A DNA stretch of 64,000 nucleotides from CAWEQO01 sp963811225 (GTDB taxonomy: Bacteria > Chloroflexota > Anaerolineae > Anaerolineales > Anaerolineaceae), in the NCBI GenBank assembly GCA_963811225.1, contig CAWEQO010000012.1, forward strand, positions 310,001-374,000, written 5' to 3'. Positions 17,579 through 25,596 of this stretch are shown here, in pieces; the stretch's first letter is position 1; every line of letters starts with the position of its first letter. Position numbers and translations under genes: made by a program. The notes beneath the pieces are model-generated. The model did not search any database and was not told the DNA's origin. It was given only the letters and a program-made list of their open reading frames with translations.

Positions 17579-18739
17579 TTAGAGCGAACGAGCCTGCTCC
17601 ACGATTCCGGGCAGCACGTCGGCCAGCCGGTCCACCTGTTCGGGTTGTGTATCCTTGCCCATCGTCACCCGCAGCGCGCCGCGCGCCCATGGCTCTTGCA
17701 GCCCAATCGCCAGCAGAACCTCGGATGGCTTGGGCGTGCCCGACTTGCAAGCCGAGCCCGACGAACACGAGAACCCGGCCACGTCGAGCATCATCAGCAA
17801 GGCGTTTCCGTCTACGTTCTCAAAGGCAAAGCTGGCATGGTTAGACAGTCGCCGGGAAGGATGCCCGGTCAGGCGCACTTGTGGAATGCTCTCCAACACG
17901 CGCCCGATCAGCCGGTCGCGCATCGGGATCAGCTTCGCCGTGCGCTCTTCCATTTCCTCTCGGACCAGTCGCAGCGCTTCCGCCATGCCGACAATGTAAG
18001 GCACGTTCTGCGTCCCGGCGCGCATGCCATCTTCCTGCTTGCCGCCGGTCAGGATCGGAGCCATCTCCGTCCCGCGCCGCACGTACAGCGCGCCCACGCC
18101 CTTCGGCCCGTAAAACTTGTGCGCCCCAATCGCCATCAGGTCGATCTGATCGGCCTGCACGTCGATCGGCAGGTGCGCCGCCGCCTGCACAGCATCGGTA
18201 TGGAACGCTATGCCGCGCTCGCGACAGACCGCCCCAATCTCGGCGATCGGGTTGACGGTGCCGATCTCGTTGTTGCCGTAGATCACCGAAACGACCGCCG
18301 TATCCTCGCGCACGCAAGCCTCCACCGAGGCCGGATCGACCATGCCGTTCTCGTCCACCTCCAGGTATTCCACTTGAAACCCGAACATCTGCGCAAGCTG
18401 CTGGGCCGTGTGGGTCACGGCGTGGTGTTCCACCGGTGAGATCAGCATATGCGCCCGCCCCTTCGCCTCCCGACGCGCAAAAGCGGTCCCACGCAGCGCT
18501 AAATTATCACTTTCTGTGCCGCAGCCGGTGAAAATGATCTCGTCCGGGTGGGCATTCAACGCGTTCGCAATCGTCTGGCGGGCCTGCTCCATGGCGGCTT
18601 CGGCTTGCTGGCCGTATCGATGCTCGGATGAAGGGTTACCAAACGTTTCGTTAAAATAAGGCAGCATCGCCTGCAGAACTCTATCGTCTACAGGCGTTGT
18701 CGCTGCATAATCGAAATAGATATTTGTCTTCCCGTTCAC
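17579..18739 (-). CDS. iscS: Cysteine desulfurase (IscS/NifS type)
   Basis: 386 aa PLP enzyme. Visible features: opening IYFDYAATTP, the PLP lysine in GAHKFYGPKG, the EHHA and HTDAVQAA segments that contact PLP, and the mobile active-site loop FSCSSGSACKSG with the persulfide cysteine. It removes sulfur from cysteine and hands it on for tRNA thiolation and probably iron-sulfur clusters. The start is set at GTG 18739 because AAGGAG lies six bases ahead; the open frame extends 56 codons more but the promoter at 18771-18779 lies inside that stretch. First gene of an operon with mnmA. No iscU or iscR is adjacent, so the class assignment rests on sequence. Confidence 0.9.
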   Translation of the reverse strand: MNGKTNIYFDYAATTPVDDRVLQAMLPYFNETFGNPSSEHRYGQQAEAAMEQARQTIANALNAHPDEIIFTGCGTESDNLALRGTAFARREAKGRAHMLISPVEHHAVTHTAQQLAQMFGFQVEYLEVDENGMVDPASVEACVREDTAVVSVIYGNNEIGTVNPIAEIGAVCRERGIAFHTDAVQAAAHLPIDVQADQIDLMAIGAHKFYGPKGVGALYVRRGTEMAPILTGGKQEDGMRAGTQNVPYIVGMAEALRLVREEMEERTAKLIPMRDRLIGRVLESIPQVRLTGHPSRRLSNHASFAFENVDGNALLMMLDVAGFSCSSGSACKSGTPKPSEVLLAIGLQEPWARGALRVTMGKDTQPEQVDRLADVLPGIVEQARSL

Positions 18740-18770
18740 TTCCAACTCCTTTTGTACCGACAACGGCTTC

Positions 18771-18779
18771 ATTATAGCA
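18771..18779 (-). promoter_or_regulatory. Extended -10 promoter of iscS-mnmA
   Basis: TGCTATAAT on the minus strand, a perfect extended -10. No good -35 is seen. The inferred start gives a leader of about 25 bases before the GTG at 18739. Confidence 0.5.
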
Positions 18780-18792
18780 TGCCGGATCCCTG

Positions 18793-18825
18793 TTTTGATT
18801 TTCAGGGCGGCCCTGACAATCAAAA
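18793..18825. promoter_or_regulatory. 33-bp dyad between iscS and phosphohexomutase promoters
   Basis: TTTTGATTTTCAGGG and CCCTGACAATCAAAA form 15-base arms with one mismatch around CGG. It lies just upstream of both divergent promoters (iscS -10 at 18771, hexomutase -35 at 18853), as an operator or shared upstream element would. Confidence 0.45.
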
Positions 18826-18852
18826 TACTCATTACACCCTTACATAAAAACT

Positions 18853-18881
18853 TTGCTACGAGGTGCAACCGCTGATATAAT
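18853..18881 (+). promoter_or_regulatory. Promoter of the phosphohexomutase operon
   Basis: TTGCTA at 18853-18858, 17-base spacer, TATAAT at 18876-18881 preceded by TGA (extended -10). Leader of about 34 bases to ATG 18922. Confidence 0.6.
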
Positions 18882-18921
18882 ACATCAACGATCGTTAAAT
18901 TTCTCACAGGCGGAGGCGGTT

Positions 18922-20343
18922 ATGTCGGACACAATACGCTTTGGCACAGATGGATGGCGGGGGGTAATTGCAGGCGATTACACCTTCGACAATGTCCGCC
19001 GCTGTGCACAAGGTTTTGCAAGTTATTGTCTCAACCATGGCAAGAAAAATGAATGGTTTGTGATAGGGTATGACAAGCGGTTTGGATCGGAGCATTTCGC
19101 AGATGCAGCGGCTGAGGTGTTAGCCGGAAATGGATTGCATGTTTATCTTACAGAAGGAGCAACACCAACTCCGGTGATTTCCTATGCAGTGGTTGCCAGG
19201 AAGGCGGGTGGGGCTGTTAACATCACTGCATCCCACAACCCACCTACCGACAACGGATTTAAGGTGCGCAATGAGTATGGCGGCGCAATCGATCCGGAAG
19301 GGTTGGCGGAGATCGAGCAGAACATCCCGGATTCGGTCGACCGCATCAAGCAAATGTCCATCGCCGAAGCTGAGAAGAAGGGAATGGTTAAACGCTTCGA
19401 CCCTGCCCCTGAATATATCAAACACCTGAACGACCTGATCGACCTGGACAGCATCCGCAATGCCGGGTTGAAAATCGTCGTGGACCCCATGTGGGGCAAC
19501 GGAGCCGGCTGGTTCCCGCTCCTGATTGGCGGCGGAGCGACCAAAATTATCGAGATCCACAACAGCCGCAACCCAATCTTCCCGGAAATGAAACGCCCGG
19601 AGCCCATTCCACCGAACATCGATGTCGGTTTGGCGACCACGGTCGAGTCCGGTTCAGACGTTCTAATCGTCACCGACGGCGACGCCGACCGGCTGGGTGT
19701 GGGCGACGAGCACGGCCATTTTGTCAACCAACTGGAAGTCTACGCTTTGCTGGCGCTGTACTTGATCGAGCAGCGCAACCAGCGTGGGCCCATCGTCAAG
19801 ACGCTTTCAACCACCAGCATGCTCGAGAAGATCGGCAAGCTGTATGATGTGCCGGTCTACCAGACCGGCGTAGGCTTCAAGTATGTAGCGCCGAAGATGA
19901 TCGAGACCAACGCCATGATCGGCGGTGAAGAATCCGGCGGCTACGCCTTCCGGGGTAACGTGCCCGAGCGAGACGGCATCCTGGCGGGCCTGTATCTCCT
20001 GGATATGATCGTGCGAATGAAGCGCAAGCCGTCCGAGCTGATCCAATACCTGTTCGACAAGGTCGGCCCGCACTACTACGACCGCATCGACAAGCGCTTC
20101 ACTGGCGACCGGGAAAAGCGCCGCGAGCGCATTCTGAATGCCAATCCAAAGACCATTGGCGGGCTGAAAGTGACCGGGCTCGACACTTTGGACGGCTATA
20201 AATTCAACCTGGAAGACGGCGGCTGGCTGCTGGTTCGCTTCTCCGGCACAGAACCGATCTTGCGGGTTTATACAGAGACGACACATAAAGACCGCGTCCA
20301 GCCGATTTTGCAGGATGGATTGCGGATAGCTGGGATCGATTAA
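18922..20343 (+). CDS. Phosphoglucomutase/phosphomannomutase (alpha-D-phosphohexomutase)
   Basis: 473 aa with all four domains of the superfamily. The phosphoserine loop TASHNPPTDNG (about residue 100), the metal loop TDGDADRLG (about 252-260), the sugar-binding loop GGEESGGYAF (about 334) and the C-terminal phosphate-binding loop RFSGTEPILRVY are intact. It moves phosphate between C1 and C6 of a hexose, feeding nucleotide-sugar and polysaccharide synthesis; glucose, mannose and glucosamine specificity cannot be separated from sequence alone. The start at ATG 18922 follows GGCGGAGG; the longer open frame starts at the promoter itself. tatD begins at the base after its stop. Confidence 0.9.
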   Translation: MSDTIRFGTDGWRGVIAGDYTFDNVRRCAQGFASYCLNHGKKNEWFVIGYDKRFGSEHFADAAAEVLAGNGLHVYLTEGATPTPVISYAVVARKAGGAVNITASHNPPTDNGFKVRNEYGGAIDPEGLAEIEQNIPDSVDRIKQMSIAEAEKKGMVKRFDPAPEYIKHLNDLIDLDSIRNAGLKIVVDPMWGNGAGWFPLLIGGGATKIIEIHNSRNPIFPEMKRPEPIPPNIDVGLATTVESGSDVLIVTDGDADRLGVGDEHGHFVNQLEVYALLALYLIEQRNQRGPIVKTLSTTSMLEKIGKLYDVPVYQTGVGFKYVAPKMIETNAMIGGEESGGYAFRGNVPERDGILAGLYLLDMIVRMKRKPSELIQYLFDKVGPHYYDRIDKRFTGDREKRRERILNANPKTIGGLKVTGLDTLDGYKFNLEDGGWLLVRFSGTEPILRVYTETTHKDRVQPILQDGLRIAGID

Positions 20344-21150
20344 TTGGCTCTGGCGGATACACACTGTCATTTGTACCTGCGGCAGTACGAAGAGGATTTA
20401 CCCGCGGTTCTGGACCGCGCCTGGGAGCAGGGTTTAACCCGCATCCTGGTGCCCGGCATCGACCTGGACACTTCACGGCAGGCTGTTGAGCTGGCGGATC
20501 GCCATGCAAACCTTTTCGCCGCGATTGGTGTTCATCCTAACGATGCGCTCTCTTGGAACGACAATACACTGGCAGCGCTGCGCGAGATGGCATCGCATCC
20601 AAAAGTGGTCGCCATCGGCGAGATTGGGCTCGACTACTACCGCGAGTACGCTCCGCATCCGCTCCAGCAGCAGATCCTGCGGCGTCAATTGGACCTGGCT
20701 GCTGAGTTGGGACTGCCGGTCTCGATCCATACTCGGCAGTCACTGGAAGATTTGTGGGGCATCCTGCGAGATTGGCAGGAAGCCCTCTGCCAGGAAGGGA
20801 ACCGCCTGTCCAGTCACCCGGGTGTGCTGCATTCTTACGAAGGTGACCTGGAGACTGCCAAGGAAGCAATCGATCATCATTTTGCGATTGGCGTCAGCGG
20901 CCCTGTGACCTTTAAGAATGCGCCAGATCGCCAGCGCCTTGTTGAGAACCTTCCTTTAGAATGTTTGCTGCTAGAAACGGACGGCCCTTACCTGACCCCG
21001 CACCCGAACAGAGGCAAGCGGAACGAACCAGCTTACATCGCGATCATTGCAGAGAAAGTTGCTGAGCTGCACAATTTACCGGTATCCTCGATTGGCGTGT
21101 CCACAACCCAAAATGCCGATCAACTATTTAACTGGGGAGCTGCTGTTTGA
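20344..21150 (+). CDS. tatD: TatD family metal-dependent hydrolase
   Basis: 268 aa TIM-barrel amidohydrolase-like protein. Metal ligands are visible: DTHCHL at the N terminus, the glutamate in GEIGLDYY (about residue 95), HTRQ, LHSYEG, and ETDGPYLTP near the C terminus. Family members are 3'-5' DNases linked to repair of oxidative damage. No ATG is in frame near the N terminus; the best start is TTG 20344, which directly follows the hexomutase stop, and the SD there is weak. The stop overlaps the start of the polyprenyl synthase gene, so the three genes form a tight operon. Confidence 0.85.
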   Translation: MALADTHCHLYLRQYEEDLPAVLDRAWEQGLTRILVPGIDLDTSRQAVELADRHANLFAAIGVHPNDALSWNDNTLAALREMASHPKVVAIGEIGLDYYREYAPHPLQQQILRRQLDLAAELGLPVSIHTRQSLEDLWGILRDWQEALCQEGNRLSSHPGVLHSYEGDLETAKEAIDHHFAIGVSGPVTFKNAPDRQRLVENLPLECLLLETDGPYLTPHPNRGKRNEPAYIAIIAEKVAELHNLPVSSIGVSTTQNADQLFNWGAAV

Positions 21151-22118
21151 ACACAATTGTTTCTTTCTTTACACCTGTCCAAGAGGACATTCAAGAAGTT
21201 GAAGCCTTGATGCGCGCCCAGGCAGACGAGTATCATCCCGACCTGGGATCGGCTTTGAATATTATTCTTTCATCCGGTGGGAAGCGCATCCGCCCATCGA
21301 TCACCTTATTGGTTGGTCAGATGCTCGGCGCGCCGCGCAAGCCGCTGCTCTCGCTGGCAGCCGCGGTCGAGCTGCTGCATACCGCCACCCTGGTCCACGA
21401 CGATCTGATCGACAGCTCGATGCTGCGCCGCGGCTCGCCCACCCTGAATTCGCTCTGGTCCGCCGGGGCCACCGTGCTCACCGGCGATTTTCTGTTTGCT
21501 TGCGCCGCCAAGCTGGCCTCCGACACCAATTCCCTGCCGGTCGTCCAACAGTTCTCAAAAGCGCTGACCACCATCGTCAACGGCGAGATCACCCAGCTGT
21601 TCTCCAGTCGCTGCCGGGTCAGCCGCGATGATTATTACCAGCGCATCTATGCCAAAACCGCCTCGCTGTTCGAGACTGCCTCCCTGACCCCCGCCCTGCT
21701 CGGCGGGGCCTGCCACAATACGGTGGACTCGATGTGTCGCTACGGCTACGAAATCGGCATGGCCTTTCAAATCGTAGATGACGTGCTCGATTTCACAAGC
21801 GAGCCTGACGAGCTCGGCAAACCGGTCGGCAGCGACCTGCGCCAGGGCTTAATCACCCTGCCCGTGCTGTACTACATCGAAGATCATCCCCACGACAGCG
21901 AAGTGCTGGACTACTTGCAAGGGAAATGCTCGCAAGAGGAAGAGCAAGCCCAGCGGCTCATCGATTCCATCCGCACCAGTTCGGCCATCGATCAGTCTCT
22001 CGACGAAGCCGGGCAGCACGTCGAGCGGGCGCTAAGATACCTGCGCGATGCTCCGGACAGCATCCAGCGCGATTCGTTGGAAAACCTGGCAGAGTATATC
22101 GTCCAAAGACAGGTCTAA
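21147..22118 (+). CDS. Polyprenyl diphosphate synthase
   Basis: 323 aa all-alpha prenyltransferase. First Asp-rich motif VHDDLIDSS (about residue 78) followed by LRRGSPT, and second motif FQIVDDVLDF (about 209-218) with KPVGSDLRQG, are intact; GGKRIRPS binds the allylic diphosphate. The residues ahead of the first motif (LLHTATL) are mostly small, as in long-chain enzymes (C30-C50) rather than farnesyl or geranylgeranyl synthases, so a quinone side-chain role is likely but not certain. The TTG start overlaps the TGA of tatD. A strong terminator follows at 22135. Confidence 0.85.
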   Translation: MNTIVSFFTPVQEDIQEVEALMRAQADEYHPDLGSALNIILSSGGKRIRPSITLLVGQMLGAPRKPLLSLAAAVELLHTATLVHDDLIDSSMLRRGSPTLNSLWSAGATVLTGDFLFACAAKLASDTNSLPVVQQFSKALTTIVNGEITQLFSSRCRVSRDDYYQRIYAKTASLFETASLTPALLGGACHNTVDSMCRYGYEIGMAFQIVDDVLDFTSEPDELGKPVGSDLRQGLITLPVLYYIEDHPHDSEVLDYLQGKCSQEEEQAQRLIDSIRTSSAIDQSLDEAGQHVERALRYLRDAPDSIQRDSLENLAEYIVQRQV

Positions 22119-22134
22119 CACTTGCATGATTCTC

Positions 22135-22180
22135 AAACAGGGCTCGGCTTGCACATCATATAGCAAGCCGGGCCCTGTTT
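22135..22180 (+). terminator. Terminator of the hexomutase-tatD-polyprenyl synthase operon
   Basis: AAACAGGGCTCGGCTTGC pairs with GCAAGCCGGGCCCTGTTT with one G-T wobble across 18 bases and a 10-base loop, ending in TTTGTT. Confidence 0.75.
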
Positions 22181-22201
22181 GTTACAGCTTAAACACGAAT
22201 C

Positions 22202-22267
22202 AAAAAGTGTTATTTTGATGGAGTAAACCGGCGACGCTGTCACCCGCATACGCCATCAAAATAACAC
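22202..22267 (-). terminator. Terminator of the tRNA-Leu gene
   Basis: On the minus strand, 15-base perfect arms GTGTTATTTTGATGG and CCATCAAAATAACAC enclose a 31-base loop and are followed directly by TTTTT. It lies just past the 3' end of the tRNA. Confidence 0.7.
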
Positions 22268-22278
22268 GACCTACTTTG

Positions 22279-22360
22279 TGCGCTGGGGGGGACTTGAACC
22301 CCCACGCCTTTCGGCACATGGCCCTCAACCATGCCTGTCTGCCAATTCCAGCACCAGCGC
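22279..22360 (-). tRNA. trnL(GAG): tRNA-Leu (anticodon GAG)
   Basis: 82 nt on the minus strand. The acceptor stem GCGCTGG/CCAGCGC is perfect, the anticodon stem CATGG/CCATG holds loop TTGAGGG with anticodon GAG (reads CUC and CUU), there is a class II variable arm (GTGCCGAAAGGCG region) and a T arm with GGTTCAAGTCC. The discriminator is A, as expected for leucine. The CCA tail is not encoded. A promoter lies immediately upstream and a terminator downstream, so it is a single-gene unit. Confidence 0.92.
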
Positions 22361-22372
22361 TGAAGCATTGAT

Positions 22373-22401
22373 ATTATAATCGTCTATATTGAATGGGTCA
22401 A
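22373..22401 (-). promoter_or_regulatory. Promoter of tRNA-Leu
   Basis: Minus strand: TTGACC (-35, 22396-22401), 17-base spacer, TATAAT (-10, 22373-22378). The predicted start is about six bases before the mature tRNA 5' end. Confidence 0.7.
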
Positions 22402-22527
22402 GACAGTGTCCGGCATCTTTTGCTTCTGGAGCAGTGACGTTTGGGATGCATGGCGCTGGAGGTCGTCCGCTCCAAACGCAGTTGCTCCCGCAGTTACCAT
22501 CTTTTTTTAAATTCAAAAGGAGCTATC

Positions 22528-23538
22528 ATGGCAATTGTCCTCGATGCAATGGGAAGCGACCGCTATCCCGAACCTGAGATCCAGGCAGCCGTCGACGCAG
22601 CCGGACTGTATTCCCAGGAGATCATCCTGGTCGGCCAACAGGAGATCCTCACAGACAAGCTGAAAGCCGCCAACACCCGCGGCCTGCCGGTGCGGATTGT
22701 CCACGCCCCGGATGTGCTGGAGATGGGCGAGAAAGCCGTGGCAAGCGCCCGCGCCAAGCCGAACAATTCGATGGCGATTGGTATGCAGTTGGTGAAAAGC
22801 GGCGAAGCCGACGCGTTCGTGACCGCCGGCAACACCGGCGCAGCCATGTTCATGGCCTTGCGCACGCTCGGACGCATCAAGGGCGTGCAGCGGCCCGCCC
22901 TGACGGCCCAATTCCCGGTCAAGGGCGGCCACTGCGTCGTGCTCGACATCGGCGCCAACGCCGACTGCCGCCCGGACTTCCTGCTCCAGTTTGCCATGAT
23001 GGGCAGCCTGTATGCCGAGAGGGTGCTGGGCAAGCATAATCCCCGCGTCGGGCTGCTCTCGAATGGCGAGGAAGCGGGCAAGGGCAACCAGCTCGTGCAC
23101 GACGCCTACCCCTTGTTGGCGGCCGAGCCTTCGATTAACTTTATCGGCAACGTGGAGGGCAAGGAATTGTTCGGCGGCCAGGCCGATGTCGTTGTAACGG
23201 ATGGATTTACCGGCAATATCATGTTAAAATCAAGCGAAGCAGTTGCCAAATTACTCGTTGACACCTTGAAGGAAGAACTGATGGGCAGCACGCGCACCAA
23301 GCTTGGCGCCGCCCTGGCGAAACCCGCTTTTAACGGCATTCGCAAGTTAATGGACCCCGGCGAAACCGGGGCCGCCCCGCTGCTCGGCATCGATGGCATG
23401 GTGTTCGTCGGCCACGGACGTTCGGATGCGCGTGCCCTCACCAGCGCCATCCGGGTTGCAAATCAAGCCATCCAGGCCGATCTGCTCGGCGCAATGCGCC
23501 AACAACTGCAAGAAAAGCTAGCCGGTGCGCCGCGGTAG
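22528..23538 (+). CDS. plsX: Phosphate acyltransferase PlsX
   Basis: 336 aa. It opens with IVLDAMGSDRYPEPEIQAA and contains the conserved stretches SMAIGMQLVKSGEADAFVTAGNTGA (about 88-112), DIGANADCRPDFL, GLLSNGEEAGKGNQL and VTDGFTGNIMLKS. PlsX converts acyl-ACP to acyl-phosphate, the first step of the PlsX/Y route to phosphatidic acid. The start at ATG 22528 has SD AAAAGGAG; the open frame extends back to 22441 without one. plsY and fab genes are not in the window. The membrane protein gene downstream starts 59 bases after the stop on the same strand. Confidence 0.95.
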   Translation: MAIVLDAMGSDRYPEPEIQAAVDAAGLYSQEIILVGQQEILTDKLKAANTRGLPVRIVHAPDVLEMGEKAVASARAKPNNSMAIGMQLVKSGEADAFVTAGNTGAAMFMALRTLGRIKGVQRPALTAQFPVKGGHCVVLDIGANADCRPDFLLQFAMMGSLYAERVLGKHNPRVGLLSNGEEAGKGNQLVHDAYPLLAAEPSINFIGNVEGKELFGGQADVVVTDGFTGNIMLKSSEAVAKLLVDTLKEELMGSTRTKLGAALAKPAFNGIRKLMDPGETGAAPLLGIDGMVFVGHGRSDARALTSAIRVANQAIQADLLGAMRQQLQEKLAGAPR

Positions 23539-23597
23539 GCGCAGGTTGGCTCTCTAGAAAAACATCACCAAAGCACTTTCGTAGAAGGAATTTTTGC

Positions 23598-24293
23598 ATG
23601 AGAATCATATCGAACGAGAAAATGATCAAGCGTAACGCCACCATTGGTCGTTACACCACCATGGCCAGCCTGGCGATCCTGGGTATCGGCCTATATATCT
23701 CCTTTCAGCCGCAGTACGTGCAGTACTCTTTCATAGCGCTGCTGGCAGGCTTCATCCTTTCGCAGGTCGGCATCTACTTCGGCTCGCGCTGGGGACGCTC
23801 TCCACGCCCGGATGAGACCCTGAGCGCCGCGCTCAAGGGCCTCAACGACCAGTACGTCCTGTACCACTATATTGCACCAGTCCCGCACCTGCTCGTAGGC
23901 CCGGCCGGGATCTGGGTGCTGCAGCCCTACTTCCAGAAAGGCACCATCACCTACGATGAAGCCAAGGGACGCTGGAAGCAGCAAGGCGGCAACCTGTACC
24001 TCAAGGTTTTCGCCCAAGAGGGCCTCGGCCGGCCGGACCTGGAAGTGCGCGCCAACGAGGCAACCATGGCGAGCTACCTGCAAAAGCAGCTGGGCGAGAC
24101 TGAAATTCCGCCGATCAAATCGGCCCTGATCTTCACCAACGATAAAGCCGAGCTGGAAGCGCAGAACGCCCCCGTGCCCACCATCACCGAAGAAAAGCTC
24201 AAAGACCTGATCCGCCGCAAGGCCAAAGAGGAACCAGCCTCCATGGAGCAGATCCGACTGGTGGAAAAAGCCCTGCCAGGCGCAGAGGGATAA
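23598..24293 (+). CDS. Membrane protein with NERD-like domain, 231 aa
   Basis: Two hydrophobic helices near the N terminus (about residues 20-36 and 42-60) are followed by a soluble domain. Its LNDQYVLYHYIAPVPHLLV-G-P-A-G-I-W-V-L-Q-P stretch (about 84-112) and following G-T-I-T-Y-D...W-K resemble the beta-alpha core of NERD (nuclease-related) domains, where the residue at the last strand is usually the catalytic Glu or Lys; here the pattern is weak, so activity is doubtful. The C-terminal third is charged and helical. SD AAGGAA precedes ATG. It follows plsX and ends in a clear terminator. The function is unknown. Confidence 0.5.
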   Translation: MRIISNEKMIKRNATIGRYTTMASLAILGIGLYISFQPQYVQYSFIALLAGFILSQVGIYFGSRWGRSPRPDETLSAALKGLNDQYVLYHYIAPVPHLLVGPAGIWVLQPYFQKGTITYDEAKGRWKQQGGNLYLKVFAQEGLGRPDLEVRANEATMASYLQKQLGETEIPPIKSALIFTNDKAELEAQNAPVPTITEEKLKDLIRRKAKEEPASMEQIRLVEKALPGAEG

Positions 24294-24297
24294 AGAT

Positions 24298-24331
24298 CAA
24301 AAGACCGGCGTGCTAAGGCGCCGGTCTTTTG
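24298..24331 (+). terminator. Intrinsic terminator after the NERD-like gene
   Basis: CAAAAGACCGGCG and CGCCGGTCTTTTG, 13-base perfect arms with an 8-base loop and a TTTT run on either strand. The remaining 99 bases to the SDR gene hold a TATGAT at 24385-24390 (possible -10) and nothing else clear. Confidence 0.8.
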
Positions 24332-24430
24332 ATTCCATACAGAAATGAAATCCAGACTAGATCCTATTCGGCAGCCGGGCGTGATATGATCATGCTGATT
24401 TAAAGATGTACTTTATCGTTAAGGAGCATC

Positions 24431-25208
24431 ATGAAGAAACCCGTAATGATCGTCACCGGGGCGTCCAGCGGCATCGGCGCTGCCGCCGCTCGCCGCATGG
24501 CCCTTGACGGCTTTCGATTGACCCTCGCAGCCAGGCGAGAAGACCGCCTGCGCAGCGTGGCGGAGGAGGTGCAGCAGTTGGGCGGCGAGGCGCTGGTCGT
24601 CCCGACCGACGTAACCAAGCCCGCCAATCTGGATGCCATGGTTCAATCCACCATCGACCGCTGGGGCCGGGTGGATATCCTCTTCAACAACGCCGGGGTG
24701 AATTACGACCGCCCATTAACGAAAATGGAGCCGGAAAAGATCGTGGCCGAAGTTCAAACCAACCTGACAGCCGCCATACTGGCCGCCCAGGCGGTGTTAC
24801 CGGTCATGCTGGAGCAGAAATCTGGTCACATCATCAACAATTCTTCCCTAAACGGGCTGGTCGCTACGCCCTACAACCCCACCTACTGCGCCACAAAGTT
24901 CGGGATCGTTGGCTTTTCCGACTCCCTCCGCCGCCAACTGAAGGGTAAAGGTATCCGAGTGTCTGTCCTCTGCTCGGGCAACACCCCCTCAGAAATATCA
25001 CCCTTCCACGAAGCCCACGTCCGTGGCGCTGCCCACGCTCCCAAAATCAACGGCCTGATGCCGACCTCATACGTCGCCGGCCAGATCGCTCGAACTCATT
25101 TACCATCCCCGGCGCTTACTGATGATCCCCAAACGCTGGAGCCCATTCATCTTTCTGGCCGGCATCTTCCCCAGCTGGTCAGACCCATTCATCAAATTCT
25201 TTATTTAA
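24431..25208 (+). pseudogene. Short-chain dehydrogenase/reductase, frameshifted near the C terminus
   Basis: The first 220 residues form a standard classical SDR: TGASSGIG cofactor loop (about 9-16), NNAG (about 89-92), catalytic Ser in NNSSLNG, and Y-x3-K in YCATKFG. At 25095-25098 one extra A in CGAAC shifts the frame; without it the protein continues as ARLIYHPRRLLMIPKRW and ends with a C-terminal hydrophobic, tryptophan-rich tail at TAA 25208, about 258 aa. As read, the frame instead runs on to 25507 as antisense noise through the next gene. The oxidised substrate is not predictable. The break affects only the tail, so partial function is possible if it is real. Confidence 0.75.
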
Positions 25209-25214
25209 AATCAA

Positions 25215-25237
25215 ACGGGATGGCTGGGCCATCCCGT
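25215..25237. terminator. Hairpin between convergent SDR and small gene
   Basis: ACGGGATGG and CCATCCCGT, 9-base perfect arms around CTGGG. No good T run on the plus strand; on the minus strand TTTGATTTT follows. Confidence 0.5.
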
Positions 25238-25261
25238 CTGCATCGCTTTCCATGTTTAGCG

Positions 25262-25513
25262 CTACTCCCCACTCAGCAGCATATCTCGGACAATCTCTTC
25301 CATCTCTTCTTCGGTGGCTTGCCAGTTTTCGCCGCGCATCTCGAACAGCTTGATCAACCCCAGGACCACCACCGGGTCTTCCCCTTCAAAGGTGTTACCG
25401 TCCTTTTCGGCGCTGAAGCTGGGCTTGGTATGATCGATGGTCATGTGATAGCCCATCTCGCGGATCAGCGCCATGGCGGGCATCACGGTATCTTTATCGG
25501 CAGTTAAATGCAT
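25262..25513 (-). CDS. Small acidic protein of unknown function, 83 aa
   Basis: No family recognised. The chain has an N-terminal cap with paired histidines, a central F-x-G-E-D-P-V-V-V-L-G-L-I-K-L-F-E segment (about residues 42-58) likely to form a helix, and an acidic C-terminal helix rich in E. There is no signal or membrane segment. The SD AGGAGG seven bases before ATG is among the strongest in the window, which supports real translation. It lies 83 bases downstream of rluB on the same strand and could be the last gene of the scpB-rluB operon. Confidence 0.6.
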   Translation of the reverse strand: MHLTADKDTVMPAMALIREMGYHMTIDHTKPSFSAEKDGNTFEGEDPVVVLGLIKLFEMRGENWQATEEEMEEIVRDMLLSGE

Positions 25514-25596
25514 CCAATCCTCCTCATTTGATGGAGCAAGAGCTGGAATGCGCTTCGGAAGCGCACCCCACCTGGTTTCATCGGTTCAGGCGGCTG

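Noticed and set aside
22135..22267. Two adjacent hairpins considered as a CRISPR-like repeat pair
   Set aside because: The stems have different sequences and each fits a terminator on its own strand. There is no repeat-spacer pattern anywhere in the window.
24431..25507. SDR with a 358-residue chain as written
   Set aside because: The last 135 residues come from antisense reading of the next gene. The alternative frame gives a normal SDR ending.
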